A DNA stretch of 58,034 nucleotides from Zoogloea ramigera. Its GTDB lineage: Bacteria > Pseudomonadota > Gammaproteobacteria > Burkholderiales > Rhodocyclaceae. The stretch is from contig NZ_BJNV01000025.1 in assembly GCF_006539865.1 (NCBI RefSeq), positions 1 to 58,034 on the forward strand, given 5' to 3'. Position 1 is the stretch's first letter, and each line of letters begins with the position of its first letter. Under the pieces are notes generated by a model. The model was not told where the DNA came from and searched no databases. It was given only the letters and a program-made list of their open reading frames with translations. Of the stretch, positions 17,740 to 27,636 are shown piece by piece. Made by a program: the position numbers and the translations under genes.

Positions 17740-18663
17740 TCAGCGCATCACGGCCGGGGAGACGGCCATGGCGGGCGTGGGCTTGCGGGTGGTGAGCAGG
17801 ATGCCGCCGAACACCAGCGCCATCCCCGCGTAGTGATACCAGGCGGGCGTTTCGCCCAGCACCAGCGCCGACAGGATCGACGCGAACACCGGCATCAGGT
17901 GGATGAACAACGAGCCCACCGCCGGCCCCACCTGGGCCACGCCGGCGTTGAAGCACACGAAGCCCAGAAAGGCCGCCACCACGCCCGCATACAAGATGCC
18001 GGCCAGCGAGCCGGCGTGGAGATTGATCGCCGCGCCGGTGGACAGCTCCCAGGCGTACATCGGCGCCATCACCGCGAGGCCCACCACGATGAAGGCCGCC
18101 AGCAGCAGCATCGGGTGCACCCCCTGGGGGCGCCACTGCAGGAAGGCCGTGTAGAGGCTCCACGAGAACACCGCTAGCAGCATCCACAGGTCGCCGGTGT
18201 TGAGCTCGAGGCCGAGCAGTGTGGCGATGCTGCCGCGGCTGATCAGCAGCACCACCCCCACCAGCGAGATCAGCCCGCCGATCACCTCGGGCCGCGCCAG
18301 GCGCCGCCCGAAGAAGGCCAGCGCCAGCACGCTGGTGACCACCGGGATGAAGGAGTTGAGCAGGGTCGCGCTGGTGGCGGTGGTGTATTGCACCGCCACG
18401 TACGAGAAGGTGTTGTAGCAGCCCACCCCGAACACCCCCAGGAAGACCACCTTCTTCCACGCCGCCCGGAGCAGCGGCCACTGGCTGCGCAGGTGGGGCA
18501 GCGCCAGCGGCAGCACGCAGCAGAAGGCCGTGACCCAACGCCAGAAGGCCAGCGCCACCGGCGGCAGGTCGGCCCGCAGGCCACGGCTCATCACCATGTT
18601 GCCTGCCCAGAACAGCGAGGTGAGGGCGAGCAGCAGGTAGGGGTTGAAGTGGGGGCGGCGCAT
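17740..18663 (-). CDS. DMT superfamily transporter (EamA type)
   Basis: The 307-aa protein has ten predicted helices in two EamA repeats (LLALTSLFWAGNMVMSRG; later LLAVFSWSLYTAFLQW). Such carriers export metabolites or amino acids. It is the first gene of the minus-strand unit that continues to benE, uspA and the MATE gene. A perfect palindrome 128 bp upstream of the start is a good operator candidate for the unit. Substrate not predictable. Confidence 0.9.
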   Translation of the reverse strand: MRRPHFNPYLLLALTSLFWAGNMVMSRGLRADLPPVALAFWRWVTAFCCVLPLALPHLRSQWPLLRAAWKKVVFLGVFGVGCYNTFSYVAVQYTTATSATLLNSFIPVVTSVLALAFFGRRLARPEVIGGLISLVGVVLLISRGSIATLLGLELNTGDLWMLLAVFSWSLYTAFLQWRPQGVHPMLLLAAFIVVGLAVMAPMYAWELSTGAAINLHAGSLAGILYAGVVAAFLGFVCFNAGVAQVGPAVGSLFIHLMPVFASILSALVLGETPAWYHYAGMALVFGGILLTTRKPTPAMAVSPAVMR

Positions 18664-18790
18664 GGGTTCAGGGCTCGTTGATCAGTGTGTCCGGCGGCAC
18701 GGCGGCAAGGGGGCAGCGTGCCTTCGGGGGCAAGGCTGCGCATTCTGGTTGTTTCTGGAGGGGGAATAAAGGTGTGAGGAGTGAAAACAC

Positions 18791-18809
18791 TGTTCGATTC
18801 AATCGAACA
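18791..18809. promoter_or_regulatory. Perfect 19-bp palindromic operator candidate
   Basis: TGTTCGATT-C-AATCGAACA has fully paired 9-nt arms. It lies in the 305-bp gap between divergent genes, 128 bp from the EamA start and 160 bp from the plus-strand start. The form fits a homodimeric regulator (TetR-, GntR- or LysR-type); the regulator is not in this gap. Apart from a promoter candidate on the plus strand, nothing else is evident in this gap. Confidence 0.55.
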
Positions 18810-18876
18810 ATCCGGCTGGTCGAGAGCGCCGTCGTACCACTCGTGGGCTGCCCGGACAGCACTCCTGAATACAACA

Positions 18877-18907
18877 TTGGTATTTTGCGGGGTGCTCCGG
18901 CTACAAT
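18877..18907 (+). promoter_or_regulatory. Candidate promoter for the gene at 18969
   Basis: TTGGTA and TACAAT are separated by 19 bases, with the -10 hexamer in the GGCTACAATC context common in betaproteobacterial promoters. The gene starts about 60 bp downstream. Confidence 0.4.
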
Positions 18908-18968
18908 CGACGGCGCGCCATCCGGCGCCCACATAAACCTGTCGTCATCACCCCGGAGCCCACCCGCC

Positions 18969-19448
18969 ATGCGCCAGAACATCGCCTCCCTCGTCATCGA
19001 CGCCGAAACCCTGAAGGCCATCGATGGCACCCTCGCCACCCTCGAGAAGCAACTCGAGGATTTCATCGAGCTGTCCGCCGAGCAGCGCCGCGAGCTCCTC
19101 AAGCTGGGGCCCAAGAGCGAGGTCTTCTGCCGCGAGACTCTCTCGGTGATGGAGCGCAGCCCCGGCGCGCTGCCCGGCGACTTCGACATGGACGCCGTCC
19201 GCGAAGACCGCGAGGCCCTCGACCAGGTGCGCCCCATCCTGTCCCGCCTGCGCATGCTCACCTCGCGTGCCAACGACACCGAGATGGCCCTCGGCAGCGA
19301 CCTCTACAAGGCTGCCCTCGAAGGCTACCGCTTCGCCCGCGCCAGCGGCGCCGGGGCGCTGCTGGACGAACTGAAGGCCCAGGCCAACCCGCGCTTCAAG
19401 AGCAACCGGAAACGCAAGGGTTCCGACGACGACAACACCCCCACCTGA
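18969..19448 (+). CDS. Conserved-type hypothetical protein
   Basis: I do not recognise the family of this 159-aa soluble protein. It is largely alpha-helical (TLEKQLEDFIELSAEQRRELLKLG), with a short hydrophilic tail (NRKRKGSDDD). The ATG chosen follows a plausible promoter by 60 bp; a longer reading upstream would begin inside that promoter. No transmembrane segment, cysteine cluster or catalytic motif is seen. It stands alone, divergent from the EamA-benE unit, and is followed by the tandem array. Similar short helical proteins are often annotated only as hypothetical. Confidence 0.7.
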   Translation: MRQNIASLVIDAETLKAIDGTLATLEKQLEDFIELSAEQRRELLKLGPKSEVFCRETLSVMERSPGALPGDFDMDAVREDREALDQVRPILSRLRMLTSRANDTEMALGSDLYKAALEGYRFARASGAGALLDELKAQANPRFKSNRKRKGSDDDNTPT

Positions 19449-19537
19449 GCCCCACCGCCGGAGGGCGTCTGGCCAGCCCCCGGCCCGACATCCCCGGCAC
19501 ATCGACCTTGATGCAAAAACACTCGACATCGACCCTT

Positions 19538-19726
19538 GGAGGGTCGATGTTCATCTTCGGAGGGTCGATATCGAGGCTCGGAAGGTCGATGTTCATCCTC
19601 GGAAGGTGGATGTCGAGGCTCGGAAGGTCGATATCGAGGCTCCGAAGGTCAATGTCCATCTTCCGAGGGTCGATCTCGAGGCTCGGAGGGTCGATGTCGA
19701 GGTTCGGAAGGTCGATGTCGATCCCC
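19538..19726. repeat. 21-bp tandem repeat array, nine contiguous units
   Basis: Nine units of exactly 21 bp (GGAAGGTCGATATCGAGGCTC type) follow each other without spacers. Two unit classes alternate irregularly: units 2, 4, 5, 7 and 8 carry TCGAGG, while units 1, 3 and 6 carry TTCATC or TCCATC; unit 9 is divergent. Two more degenerate units (19496-19537) extend it leftward. Because 21 is a multiple of three, more than one frame stays open: one plus frame reads as heptads like VDVEARK, the minus strand as heptads like LPSLDID. No start site or ribosome site supports a real gene. Confidence 0.85.
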
Positions 19727-19802
19727 TGAACCTCGCCCCCCCCGGCGCGGTGGGCGAGGTGCTTCCCGGGCCGCAGCCCGACACCGCCTCCCATCGTTTT
19801 TC

Positions 19803-20079
19803 GCGCCGCTCTTCCGTGCGGTCGTCGGCCTCGACTCCAGCATCGACCAGATCGCAAACACCACCCCCTGGCGAGCGCGTCACCTGTGGGTGCGCACCGG
19901 CCGAACAACTCCACCTCGCCGATGGCAGCGCCAGCCTGATCACCGTCGCCCAGGCCGCCCATTGGTTCGACCTGCCCGCCTTCTACCGCGAGGTTCGTCG
20001 GGTGGGCGCGCCGGGCGGCGTAGTGGCCCTCATCAGCTACGGCGTGCTCAATCTGGAGCCAGCCCGCGATGAGCGCTTC
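19803..20079 (+). pseudogene. Decayed SAM-dependent methyltransferase fragment
   Basis: Codons from 19803 read APLFRAVVGLDSS...QIANTTP, like motif II of a class I methyltransferase. The frame then shifts near 19866-19880 and continues as APAEQLHLADGSASLITVAQAAHWFD and GAPGGVVALISYGVL to about 20079, which matches the post-I/II/III region of Methyltransf_11-type enzymes. The glycine-rich motif I is missing at the left, where the tandem array begins, and the C-terminal third is missing at the right, where the CHASE2 gene ends. Both truncation and frameshift make it non-functional. Confidence 0.7.
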
Positions 20080-20117
20080 CGACCTGAATCGGGCCCGCCC
20101 GCCGGCGACGTCGCGGG

Positions 20118-22961
20118 CTACGCTTGCCCGGACGCGCCTTCCGCCTCCAGCCACCCCCGCACTTCCGCCGCCGGCAGCGGGCGGGCAAACAGGTAGCCCT
20201 GCGCGGTGTCGCAGCCGAGCTGGGTGAGGAAGCGCAGCTGCTCGTCGGTCTCGACGCCTTCGGCGACGACGGTCTTGCCGAGGCCGTGGGCGAGGGCGAT
20301 GGTGCCCTGGACGATGGCGGCGTCGTCGCCGCCGTGGGTGATGCCGGCCACGAAGCTGCGGTCGATCTTGAGCTCGGACACCGGGAAGCGCTTGAGGTAG
20401 GACAGCGACGAGTAGCCGGTGCCGAAATCGTCCACCGAGATGCCCACCCCCAGCTCGGCCACCCGCAGCAGCAGCTCGGCGACGAAGTCGGGCTTGTGCA
20501 TGGCGGTGGATTCGGTGAGCTCGATCTTGAGCAGCTGCGGGTCGAGCCGGCTGTGGGCGAGGGCGTCGCGGATGGTGTCGACGATGGCCATGTCGGCGCA
20601 CTGCCGCGACGAGACGTTGATGGCCACCGGCACCAGCGTGAAGCCCTCGGCGGACCAGCGGGCCAGCTGGGCGCAGGCTTCGCGGATGACCCACTCGCCA
20701 ATGCTGCGGATGTAGCCGCTCTCCTCGGCGGCGGGGATGAACTGGTCGGGCGGGACCAGCCCGAAGCCGGGGCGGCGCCAGCGGATGAGCGACTCGAGGC
20801 CCACCAGGCGCCGCCCGCTGAGGGACACCTGGGGCTGGTAGAAGAGCTCGAACTCGCCATTGGAGAGGGCCCCGCGCAGGGCGCTCTCGGTGCTCAGCCG
20901 GTCCCGCGACCAGACGTTCATTTCGGCCGAATAGAAGGTGAAATTGCGGCCGCCGTCCGTCTTGCCCTGGTACATGGCCTTGTCGGCCATCGACAGCAGG
21001 GTGTCGGCGTCCTGGCTGTCGTCGGGGCCGATGCTGATGCCGATGCTGCAGGCGAGGAGCAGGCCGCGCACGTCGACGCTGTCGATCTCCTGGTCGAGCA
21101 GGGCGATGAGCTTGCCGGCGATGTCGGCCACCGAGCGGCGGTCGGCAATGCCGTCGAGGAGCACGATGAACTCGTCGCCGCCCCAGCGCGACACGGTGTC
21201 CTCGGCGCGCACCGCGGCCAGCAGGCGCCGGGCGACAGCTTGCAGCACGAGGTCGCCGCAGTGGTGGCCGAGGCTGTCGTTGATGCGCTTGAAGCGGTCG
21301 AGGTCGATGAACAGCACCGCCACCACGCTGCCCGAGCGGGCGCTGCGGGCGATCGCCCGGTGCAGGCGGTCGAGCAGCAGGCTGCGATTGGGCAGGCCGG
21401 TGAGGGGGTCGTGGGTGGCCTCGTGGATCAGGCGAGTGGTGGAGGCGACGCTCTCGGTGACGTCGTGGAAGGCCAGCACGGCGCCACCCTCGTCGCTGTC
21501 GATGGGGGCGAGGGTGACGGTGAGCATGTGGCGGGCGCCGCCGGCGCCGGCCCAGGCCAGCGGGCCGGCGAGCTGGAACTGGCGGCCGCTGGCGATGCAG
21601 CGCTGGATGAGCGCCTCGAGCTGCCCGGCGTCGGCGGTGAAGCGCACCAGTAGGGGCGCGAGGGGCTGCCCGCCGAGCTCTGCGAGGCCGGCCCCGAGCA
21701 GCGCCTCGGCCACCGGGTTGATGAACAGGATGTTGCCGCCGCGATCCACCGAGACCACCCCGTCGGCGATCGAGCGCAGGGTGGCGTCGGCCTGGTGGCG
21801 GGCCCGGCGCAGGCTGCGGCGGGCGTCGATGTGGCGCAGCACCAGGGACAGCAGATGCCCGCCCAGGATGCCCCCCGCGGCGGCGGCGGGCGGCAGCCAG
21901 AGCTGCGCCTCGCGCAGCAGCAGGCCGCTTGCCGCAAACGGCAGCAGCAGCCCGCCGGCGGCGAGGGGGATCTGGATAGCCCGGCGCTCGGTGCGCAGGA
22001 GCATCGCCGCCAGCAGCAGTAGCAGGGTGGCGGCGAGGGTGAGGGCCGGCGTGGCGGTGCTGTAGACGCGCCCGGCCAGCAGGGCCTGGTAGGCGCGGGC
22101 GTGGAACTCGACGGCGGGCATCGGGTGCCCGTTGGCGGCGTCGGGGGTGGCGAGCCCGGCGTCGAGGCCGGCCGCCATCGCGCCCACGAAGACCGCCTTG
22201 CCGGCCAGCGCGCCGGCCAGGGACGGCGCGCGCAGGACGTCGATGTAGGAGTAAACCGGCGGGGCGTCGCGTTGCTGCGGGTAAGGCAGCAGCATTTCAC
22301 CGTCGCGCACCCATTGGGTGGGCGAGGCGATGATGAGGCCCACGGCCTGGGGCGTGGGCGGGGGGCTCGCGCTGGCCGGCCGGGTGGCCTCGGCGACAGC
22401 CACCGACAGGGCCGGCCAGTGGGCGCTGCCGAGGCCGGCGTGGCGGAAGGTGCGGCGGACGAGGGCGTCGGCGTCGAGCTCGACATCGACATGGCCGAGG
22501 GCGGCCGCCCCGGCGGCCAGCGCCGGCAGCGGCAGGAGGGCCTGCACGCCGCGGCCGACGGGGGCTTCGGCCGGCGCCACCGGCAGGCTCACGCGGCCCG
22601 AGCGGGCGAGGGCGGCGGCGAGCTGGGAGTCGCCCGCGCCGGGCTCGGCGAACAGGATGGACACGCCGACCGCCGCAGCGCCGGCTTCGCCGAGCCGGTC
22701 GAGCAGGCGGCCGTGCACGTCGCGGTCCCACGGCCAGCGGCCGAGGGCGGCGAGGCTGGGCTCGTCGATGGCGACGATGACCGCCGGCGGCTCGGCCGCG
22801 GGGGCAGGGGCCACCAGGGGCTCGAGGCTGTCATACAGCAGCAGGTCGAGGCGCTCCAGCGGGCTCGGGTTGGCGAGCGCCGCCAGCGCGGTCGGGACGA
22901 TTACGAGAAGCCAGCCCGTGCGCGCCTGCAACCACCGGCGGATGGGGGACCTCGGGCTCAC
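20118..22961 (-). CDS. CHASE2-PAS-GGDEF-EAL cyclic-di-GMP protein
   Basis: The protein is 947 aa from a GTG whose GTGA overlaps the FecR stop codon. Domain order: N-terminal CHASE2 extracytoplasmic sensor (about 20-310, with [19 protein letters not shown]), a hydrophobic membrane cluster, PAS (about 395-510), GGDEF (about 520-685) and EAL (about 700-940). The GGDEF motif (594-598) is intact with an RAED inhibitory-site motif at 585-588. The EAL domain keeps [22 protein letters not shown] and EGVETDEQ, so both synthesis and hydrolysis of c-di-GMP look possible. It is expressed after, and coupled to, a LysM-FecR protein, a known genomic pairing with CHASE2 sensors. Confidence 0.92.
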   Translation of the reverse strand: MSPRSPIRRWLQARTGWLLVIVPTALAALANPSPLERLDLLLYDSLEPLVAPAPAAEPPAVIVAIDEPSLAALGRWPWDRDVHGRLLDRLGEAGAAAVGVSILFAEPGAGDSQLAAALARSGRVSLPVAPAEAPVGRGVQALLPLPALAAGAAALGHVDVELDADALVRRTFRHAGLGSAHWPALSVAVAEATRPASASPPPTPQAVGLIIASPTQWVRDGEMLLPYPQQRDAPPVYSYIDVLRAPSLAGALAGKAVFVGAMAAGLDAGLATPDAANGHPMPAVEFHARAYQALLAGRVYSTATPALTLAATLLLLLAAMLLRTERRAIQIPLAAGGLLLPFAASGLLLREAQLWLPPAAAAGGILGGHLLSLVLRHIDARRSLRRARHQADATLRSIADGVVSVDRGGNILFINPVAEALLGAGLAELGGQPLAPLLVRFTADAGQLEALIQRCIASGRQFQLAGPLAWAGAGGARHMLTVTLAPIDSDEGGAVLAFHDVTESVASTTRLIHEATHDPLTGLPNRSLLLDRLHRAIARSARSGSVVAVLFIDLDRFKRINDSLGHHCGDLVLQAVARRLLAAVRAEDTVSRWGGDEFIVLLDGIADRRSVADIAGKLIALLDQEIDSVDVRGLLLACSIGISIGPDDSQDADTLLSMADKAMYQGKTDGGRNFTFYSAEMNVWSRDRLSTESALRGALSNGEFELFYQPQVSLSGRRLVGLESLIRWRRPGFGLVPPDQFIPAAEESGYIRSIGEWVIREACAQLARWSAEGFTLVPVAINVSSRQCADMAIVDTIRDALAHSRLDPQLLKIELTESTAMHKPDFVAELLLRVAELGVGISVDDFGTGYSSLSYLKRFPVSELKIDRSFVAGITHGGDDAAIVQGTIALAHGLGKTVVAEGVETDEQLRFLTQLGCDTAQGYLFARPLPAAEVRGWLEAEGASGQA

Positions 22962-24655
22962 AGCACGAAGAGGAGTGCGGGCAGCACGAGCAGCATGGTT
23001 TTCCAGTAATCCCGCGGGATCTCGATCTGTTGCGGCTTGCCCCACGGCCCGGGCGGGCTGCCGGGCTCGAGGCTGCGGATGCGCACATGGTGGACGCCGG
23101 GGGCGGGCGCTTCCATCGACAGGGCCGGGGCGTCGGTCTGGAGGTCGTGCTCGGGGGCGGCGAAGGCCGGGTCGGTGCTCAGCTGGACCTGGTAGCGGTG
23201 GTCGGCGCCGCTGGCCCGCCAGCGGAGCTCGAGGCTGCCGATGCCGAGCCGGGGCGGTTCGGCCTGGGGGCCGGGGGGCGGCCGCCGGAAGGCTTGCGGG
23301 TCGGAGAAGGGGCCGCGGCCCTCGGCGGCGGTGGTGACGGCGACGCGCCAGAAGTAGGCGCCGGGGGCGAGGCCGTCGGGCAGCGTGAACTGGGCTTCGG
23401 CCAGGCCGTCCCGCTCGGCGACGCGCTGCTGGAAGCCGGCGTCGGTGGCGAGCTGGAAGTGGTACTGGGTGGCGTCGGCGACCTTCGCCCAGCTGAAGGC
23501 GGGGGTGTCGTCGGTGACGACGCTGCCCCCCGCCGGCTGGCTGGGGAAGGGCGGTTCGGGGCGGGCGTCGATGACGATGGTCCGCTCGGCGTCGAAGCCC
23601 TCGAGGCCGTTGTCGGCGATGGCCCGCACGCGGATGCGGTGCACGCCGTCGGGGAGCTCGGCCGGGGCGCGGGCCTGGGGGCGGCTGGCGAGCTGGTCGG
23701 ATTCGATCACCGAGAAGCCGGCCTCGGGGGCGAACTGGCTTCGGTAGCGGACGGCGCCGGGGACGGCGGGGAGCTCGAGGCTGGCCGGCAGGCGGTCGAT
23801 GCGCTCTGGCAGGGCGTCGAGGCGCGGCGCGGGCAGCAGGGCCTGGGCGGCGCCCGGGGCCTGGCCCGCCGGGGCGCTGACGCCGGTGCCGGCCTTCATG
23901 ATGCTGCGGCCGGCGCGGTTGCGCAGCTCGACCTCGCCTTCGAGGGTTTCGGTGCGCAGCACGCGGCCGGCTTCGGTGACCCGGAAGCGGGTGCCGCGCA
24001 CCGCGGTGACGCCGGACGGGGTGTCGATGATGAAGCGCCCGCCGCTCTTGCGTTTGTCGGTGATCTTGTTCTCGACGTAGCCGCGGAGGAGCTCCATCTT
24101 GATCTGCCCGCCCGAGGAGGCTTCGATCTGGCGGGCGGTGCTGAGGCGCAGCTCGGTGTCGGGGCCGACGAGGCTGCGGCTGCCGTCGGGCAGCAGCAGG
24201 GTGAGGCTGCCGTTGGCGCCGGTGCGCAGCAGGCTGCCCTCGACGATGGTCATGCCGCGCTCAAGTAGCTGCGCGGCGCCGCGGTTGAGCACCTCGACCT
24301 GGCCCTGGAGGTCGGTGATCCGCACCGGGCGCGCGCGGCTGCGCAGCCAGCCGGCCGGAATGCGCAGCTGGGTGCCGGGCGGGATGGTGTCGGGGCTGAT
24401 GATGCGGTTGTACTGCTGGAGCTGCGGCCAGTGGTCGATGGACTTGAGGTAGCGGGTGGTGATGTTCCAGGGGCTGTCGCCGGCGCGCACCACGTAGATG
24501 TAGTCGTCCGCAGCGCTGGCCGGCCCGGCGGCGCTAAGGAAGAGGGCCAGGGCGGCGAGCGGGCGGCAGAGCGCCCCGCGCCGGAAAACCGTGGTGGGGG
24601 CAGGCTGAGCCGCGCCAGTGGAGGGTGCTGCGCTGAGGGGGTCGTGAAACTGCAC
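22958..24655 (-). CDS. LysM and FecR domain envelope protein
   Basis: The 565-aa exported protein has a signal segment ending ASA, a LysM-like domain (about 52-103: [25 protein letters not shown]), a FecR domain (about 108-255, with [15 protein letters not shown]) and two Ig/fibronectin-like beta modules ([33 protein letters not shown]). A hydrophobic C-terminal tail ([12 protein letters not shown]) may anchor it. Peptidoglycan binding by LysM is established for the family. The partner is probably the CHASE2 protein encoded immediately downstream with a four-base overlap, giving an envelope-sensing c-di-GMP module. Confidence 0.85.
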   Translation of the reverse strand: MQFHDPLSAAPSTGAAQPAPTTVFRRGALCRPLAALALFLSAAGPASAADDYIYVVRAGDSPWNITTRYLKSIDHWPQLQQYNRIISPDTIPPGTQLRIPAGWLRSRARPVRITDLQGQVEVLNRGAAQLLERGMTIVEGSLLRTGANGSLTLLLPDGSRSLVGPDTELRLSTARQIEASSGGQIKMELLRGYVENKITDKRKSGGRFIIDTPSGVTAVRGTRFRVTEAGRVLRTETLEGEVELRNRAGRSIMKAGTGVSAPAGQAPGAAQALLPAPRLDALPERIDRLPASLELPAVPGAVRYRSQFAPEAGFSVIESDQLASRPQARAPAELPDGVHRIRVRAIADNGLEGFDAERTIVIDARPEPPFPSQPAGGSVVTDDTPAFSWAKVADATQYHFQLATDAGFQQRVAERDGLAEAQFTLPDGLAPGAYFWRVAVTTAAEGRGPFSDPQAFRRPPPGPQAEPPRLGIGSLELRWRASGADHRYQVQLSTDPAFAAPEHDLQTDAPALSMEAPAPGVHHVRIRSLEPGSPPGPWGKPQQIEIPRDYWKTMLLVLPALLFVL

Positions 24656-24723
24656 GCTGTGTCTTCTCTACGTGTTGATCGTCGGGAAAGGCGGAGGGCC
24701 TGTGGCGGCCAGGGCTGCATTAT

Positions 24724-24737
24724 TGATGAAGTCATCA
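24724..24737. promoter_or_regulatory. 14-bp palindrome upstream of the LysM-FecR gene
   Basis: TGATGA-AG-TCATCA lies in an AT-rich stretch 69 bp before the FecR start. It may be an operator or part of the promoter; no regulator can be named. Confidence 0.35.
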
Positions 24738-24793
24738 TCATATGTGGAATTTTGTTTCATGACCCGCTTCGGGTATTGCCGGGCGCGTGCCGT

Positions 24794-25717
24794 TCAGCCC
24801 GGCACGAGGCGCACCACGAGATCCCGCAGCCAGCTGACGGCCGGGTCGGCGTGGTTGCGCGGGTGCCAGGCCATGCCGAGGCGGAAACCCTTGTCGTCGT
24901 AGGGCAGCTCGAACATGTCGAGGGCCCCGGCGAAGCGCGTCATCAGCGTGGCGGGGAGGGTGCAGACGTAGTCGGAATTGCGCAGGATTTCGGGCACAAG
25001 CATGAATTTTTCGACTGAAAGCACCACGTTGCGGCGGCGCCCTAGCTTGTCGAGGGCCTCGTCCACATAGCCGCTCAAGCGCCCGCCGATCTCGGCGACG
25101 AGCACATGCTGCAGCGTGCAGTAGGCGTCGAGGTCGAGGGGGCCGGTGCCGCGCGGGTGGCCCTTGCGCTGGGCCATCACGAAGCGACCGTCGATGAGCG
25201 GGCGGGTCTTCATGTTGTCGGGCACCAGGCGTTCGGTGGCGATCAGCAGGTCGACCTCGCCGCGCTCCATCTGGTTGGCGATCAGCGCCACCTCGGGGGT
25301 GCGGAAGGCGATGCGCACGCCGGGGCCAGCGTGGGCGGCGAGCGTCTCGATGAGCGGCAGGCCGATCACGGTCATCGCGTTGTCGTTGGCGGCGATCTGG
25401 AAGGTGCGCACGTCGGTGAAGGGGTCGAAGCTCGGCTGGTGGCAGACCACCGCCTCCAGGTCCTTCAGCGCCGAGCGCAGTGGCGCGCCCAGGGCCAGCG
25501 CGCGGGCGGTGGGCGTCATGCCGCGGCCGGTCTCGGCGGGCAGCAGCAGGGGGTCGCCGAAGATATGACGCAGCTTGCCGAGCTGGGCCGACAGGGCCGG
25601 CTGGCTAAGGTGGAGGCGCTCGGCGGCGCGGGTGACGTTGCATTCGGCCAGCAGCGCGTCCAGCGAGACGAGCAGGTTGAGGTCGATCCGGCGCAGGTCG
25701 GTGGGGTGGATGTCCAT
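24794..25717 (-). CDS. LysR family transcriptional regulator
   Basis: The 307-aa protein has an N-terminal winged helix (RIDLNLLVSLDALLAECNVTRAAERLHLSQPALSAQLGKLR) and a two-lobed substrate-binding domain. The start at MDIHPTDL gives normal family length; an in-frame start at 25792 would add 25 residues. It is divergent from the small gene and aldehyde dehydrogenase that begin at 25864 and 26193, the usual LysR target arrangement, so control of that unit is likely. Inducer unknown; the PbpDom looks like those sensing aromatic or organic acids, but that is weak. Confidence 0.92.
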   Translation of the reverse strand: MDIHPTDLRRIDLNLLVSLDALLAECNVTRAAERLHLSQPALSAQLGKLRHIFGDPLLLPAETGRGMTPTARALALGAPLRSALKDLEAVVCHQPSFDPFTDVRTFQIAANDNAMTVIGLPLIETLAAHAGPGVRIAFRTPEVALIANQMERGEVDLLIATERLVPDNMKTRPLIDGRFVMAQRKGHPRGTGPLDLDAYCTLQHVLVAEIGGRLSGYVDEALDKLGRRRNVVLSVEKFMLVPEILRNSDYVCTLPATLMTRFAGALDMFELPYDDKGFRLGMAWHPRNHADPAVSWLRDLVVRLVPG

Positions 25718-25863
25718 GAGTGATCTGCTGTGGTTATGGGTCAAATACGGATTATAAATTTCAAATATGGGTAGGGGCGCCCTAGAATGCAATCCATATC
25801 AGAGGCCGCCGCCATCCTCCCGAACCCGGGAGCGCGGCGAGCCCGGCAAGAGAGGACCGCAAA
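25718..25863. promoter_or_regulatory. Divergent LysR intergenic region
   Basis: This 146-bp gap holds an AT-rich island (about 25744-25772, TTATAAATTTCAAATAT) that stands out in high-GC DNA and is the likely LysR-binding and promoter zone for both directions. A clear T-N11-A dyad is not decisive by eye. Confidence 0.4.
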
Positions 25864-26109
25864 ATGGACATCGTCGAAACCCTTCGTGTGAACCCCGAGC
25901 ACATTGCGCTGCGCGATCAGGCGGCGGACGAGATCGAGCGCCTGCGCGTCGAGAACGAGCTGTTCCGCCGCGCGCTCAAGTCGGCCGATCAGGCGATCGC
26001 CGCGGCCCCGATCTGGCACGTCCAGCACCGGGTGCTGAGCGAGGTGATCGGTGGGCTCAAGAAATCCCTCGGCCAGCTGCGCCAGGGCCGCAGCGGCTGC
26101 CCGGCCTGA
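25864..26109 (+). CDS. Small coiled-coil protein
   Basis: An AGAGGA ribosome site precedes the ATG of this 81-aa protein. The sequence is almost wholly helical with a heptad-like core ([21 protein letters not shown]), suggesting a short coiled coil, and has one Cys near the C-terminus. It lies between the divergent LysR gene and the aldehyde dehydrogenase, 83 bp upstream of the latter, so it is probably in the same regulated unit. No family is recognised. Confidence 0.65.
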   Translation: MDIVETLRVNPEHIALRDQAADEIERLRVENELFRRALKSADQAIAAAPIWHVQHRVLSEVIGGLKKSLGQLRQGRSGCPA

Positions 26110-26192
26110 ACCACCGCAACGCACTGGACCGGCCGGCGCGTGTTGCCCGACAATCGCCCGCTGCTGACACCCCAACCGAAAAGGATCGCCGA

Positions 26193-27629
26193 ATGAGCTA
26201 CCCCGACACCCAGTTGCTGATCGATGGTCAATGGCAGGACGCCGCCGATGGCCGCACGCTGCCCGTCTTCAACCCGGCCACCGGCGCCGAGATCGGCCGC
26301 GTTGCCCACGCCGGCATCGCCGACCTCGACCGGGCGCTGGCGGCCGCGCAGAAGGGCTTCGAGGCCTGGCGCGACGTGCCGGCCATCGAACGCGGCCGCA
26401 TCATGCGGCGGGCGGCGGGGCTGATGCGCGAGCGGGCCGACGGCATCGCAGCGGCTCTCACCCAGGAAAACGGCAAGCCGCTGGCCGAGGCGAAGATCGA
26501 GACGATGGCCGCCGCCGACATCATCGAGTGGTTCGCCGACGAGGGCATGCGCGTTTATGGCCGCATCGTGCCGACCCGCAACCCGGCCGTGCGCCAGCTG
26601 GTGGTGAAGGACCCGGTGGGCCCGGTGGCGGCCTTCACGCCGTGGAACTTCCCGATCAACCAGGCGGTGCGCAAGGTGTCGGCGGCGCTTACCACCGGCT
26701 GCTCGATCATCGTCAAGGCCGCCGAGGAGACTCCGGCGGCGCCCGCCGCGCTGCTGCGCGCCTTTGCCGATGCAGGCGTGCCGGCCGGCGTGATCGGCCT
26801 GGTGTATGGCAACCCGGCCGAGATTTCCGGCCACCTGATCCCCCACCCGGTGATCCGCAAGATCAGCTTCACCGGCTCGACGGTGGTGGGCAAGCAGCTC
26901 GCCGCGCTGGCCGGCCAGCACATGAAGCGCGTCACGATGGAGCTGGGCGGCCACGCCCCGGTGATCGTCGCCGAGGACGCTGACCTCGAGCTGGCGGTGA
27001 AGAGCTCCGGCGCGGCCAAGTTCCGCAACGCCGGCCAGGTGTGCATCTCGCCGACCCGCTTTCTGGTGCACGAGAGCATCCGCAACGACTTCGCCGCCGC
27101 GCTGGCCCGCCACGCCCAGTCGCTGAAGGTGGGCGACGGCCTCGCCGAAGGCACCCAGATGGGCCCGCTGGCCAACCCGCGCCGCATCGTCGCGATGGCC
27201 GGCATGCTCGAAGACGCGGTCCAGCGCGGCGCGACGGTGGCCACCGGCGGCGCGCGCATCGGTGAGGCGGGCAACTTCTTCGCGCCCACGGTGCTCACCG
27301 ACGTGCCGCTGGATGCCCGCGTCTTCAACGACGAGCCCTTCGGCCCGGTGGCGGCGATCCGCGCCTTCAATACGCTCGAAGAGGCCATCGCCGAGGCCAA
27401 CCGCCTGCCCTACGGCCTCGCCGCCTACGCCTTCACCCGCTCGCTGAAGAACGCCCACCTGCTCAGCCAGCGGGTCGAGGCGGGCATGTTGTGGATCAAT
27501 CAGCCCGCGCTGCCGCTGCCCGAGATGCCCTTTGGCGGCGTCAAGGACTCCGGCTACGGCTCGGAGGGCGGCCCGGAGGCCCTCGAGGCCTACCTCAACA
27601 GCCGCGCGGTGTCGATCGCCAACGTCTGA
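26193..27629 (+). CDS. NAD(P)-dependent aldehyde dehydrogenase (succinate/alpha-ketoglutarate semialdehyde type)
   Basis: The 478-aa enzyme is an aldehyde dehydrogenase of the GabD-like class. The NAD fold shows FTPWNFP and FTGSTVVG; the general-base Glu is in ELGGHAP (E250) and the nucleophile in GQVCISP (C284), all intact. It oxidises an aldehyde to an acid; similarity in length and in the N-terminal region (LLIDGQW, FNPATG) points to succinate- or alpha-ketoglutarate-semialdehyde, but the exact substrate is not determined. It follows the small coiled-coil gene and is likely controlled by the divergent LysR. Confidence 0.9.
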   Translation: MSYPDTQLLIDGQWQDAADGRTLPVFNPATGAEIGRVAHAGIADLDRALAAAQKGFEAWRDVPAIERGRIMRRAAGLMRERADGIAAALTQENGKPLAEAKIETMAAADIIEWFADEGMRVYGRIVPTRNPAVRQLVVKDPVGPVAAFTPWNFPINQAVRKVSAALTTGCSIIVKAAEETPAAPAALLRAFADAGVPAGVIGLVYGNPAEISGHLIPHPVIRKISFTGSTVVGKQLAALAGQHMKRVTMELGGHAPVIVAEDADLELAVKSSGAAKFRNAGQVCISPTRFLVHESIRNDFAAALARHAQSLKVGDGLAEGTQMGPLANPRRIVAMAGMLEDAVQRGATVATGGARIGEAGNFFAPTVLTDVPLDARVFNDEPFGPVAAIRAFNTLEEAIAEANRLPYGLAAYAFTRSLKNAHLLSQRVEAGMLWINQPALPLPEMPFGGVKDSGYGSEGGPEALEAYLNSRAVSIANV

Positions 27630-27636
27630 GTGTCCT

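Noticed and set aside
19538-19726. Possible CRISPR array
   Set aside because: Units are contiguous with no unique spacers and there are no cas genes.
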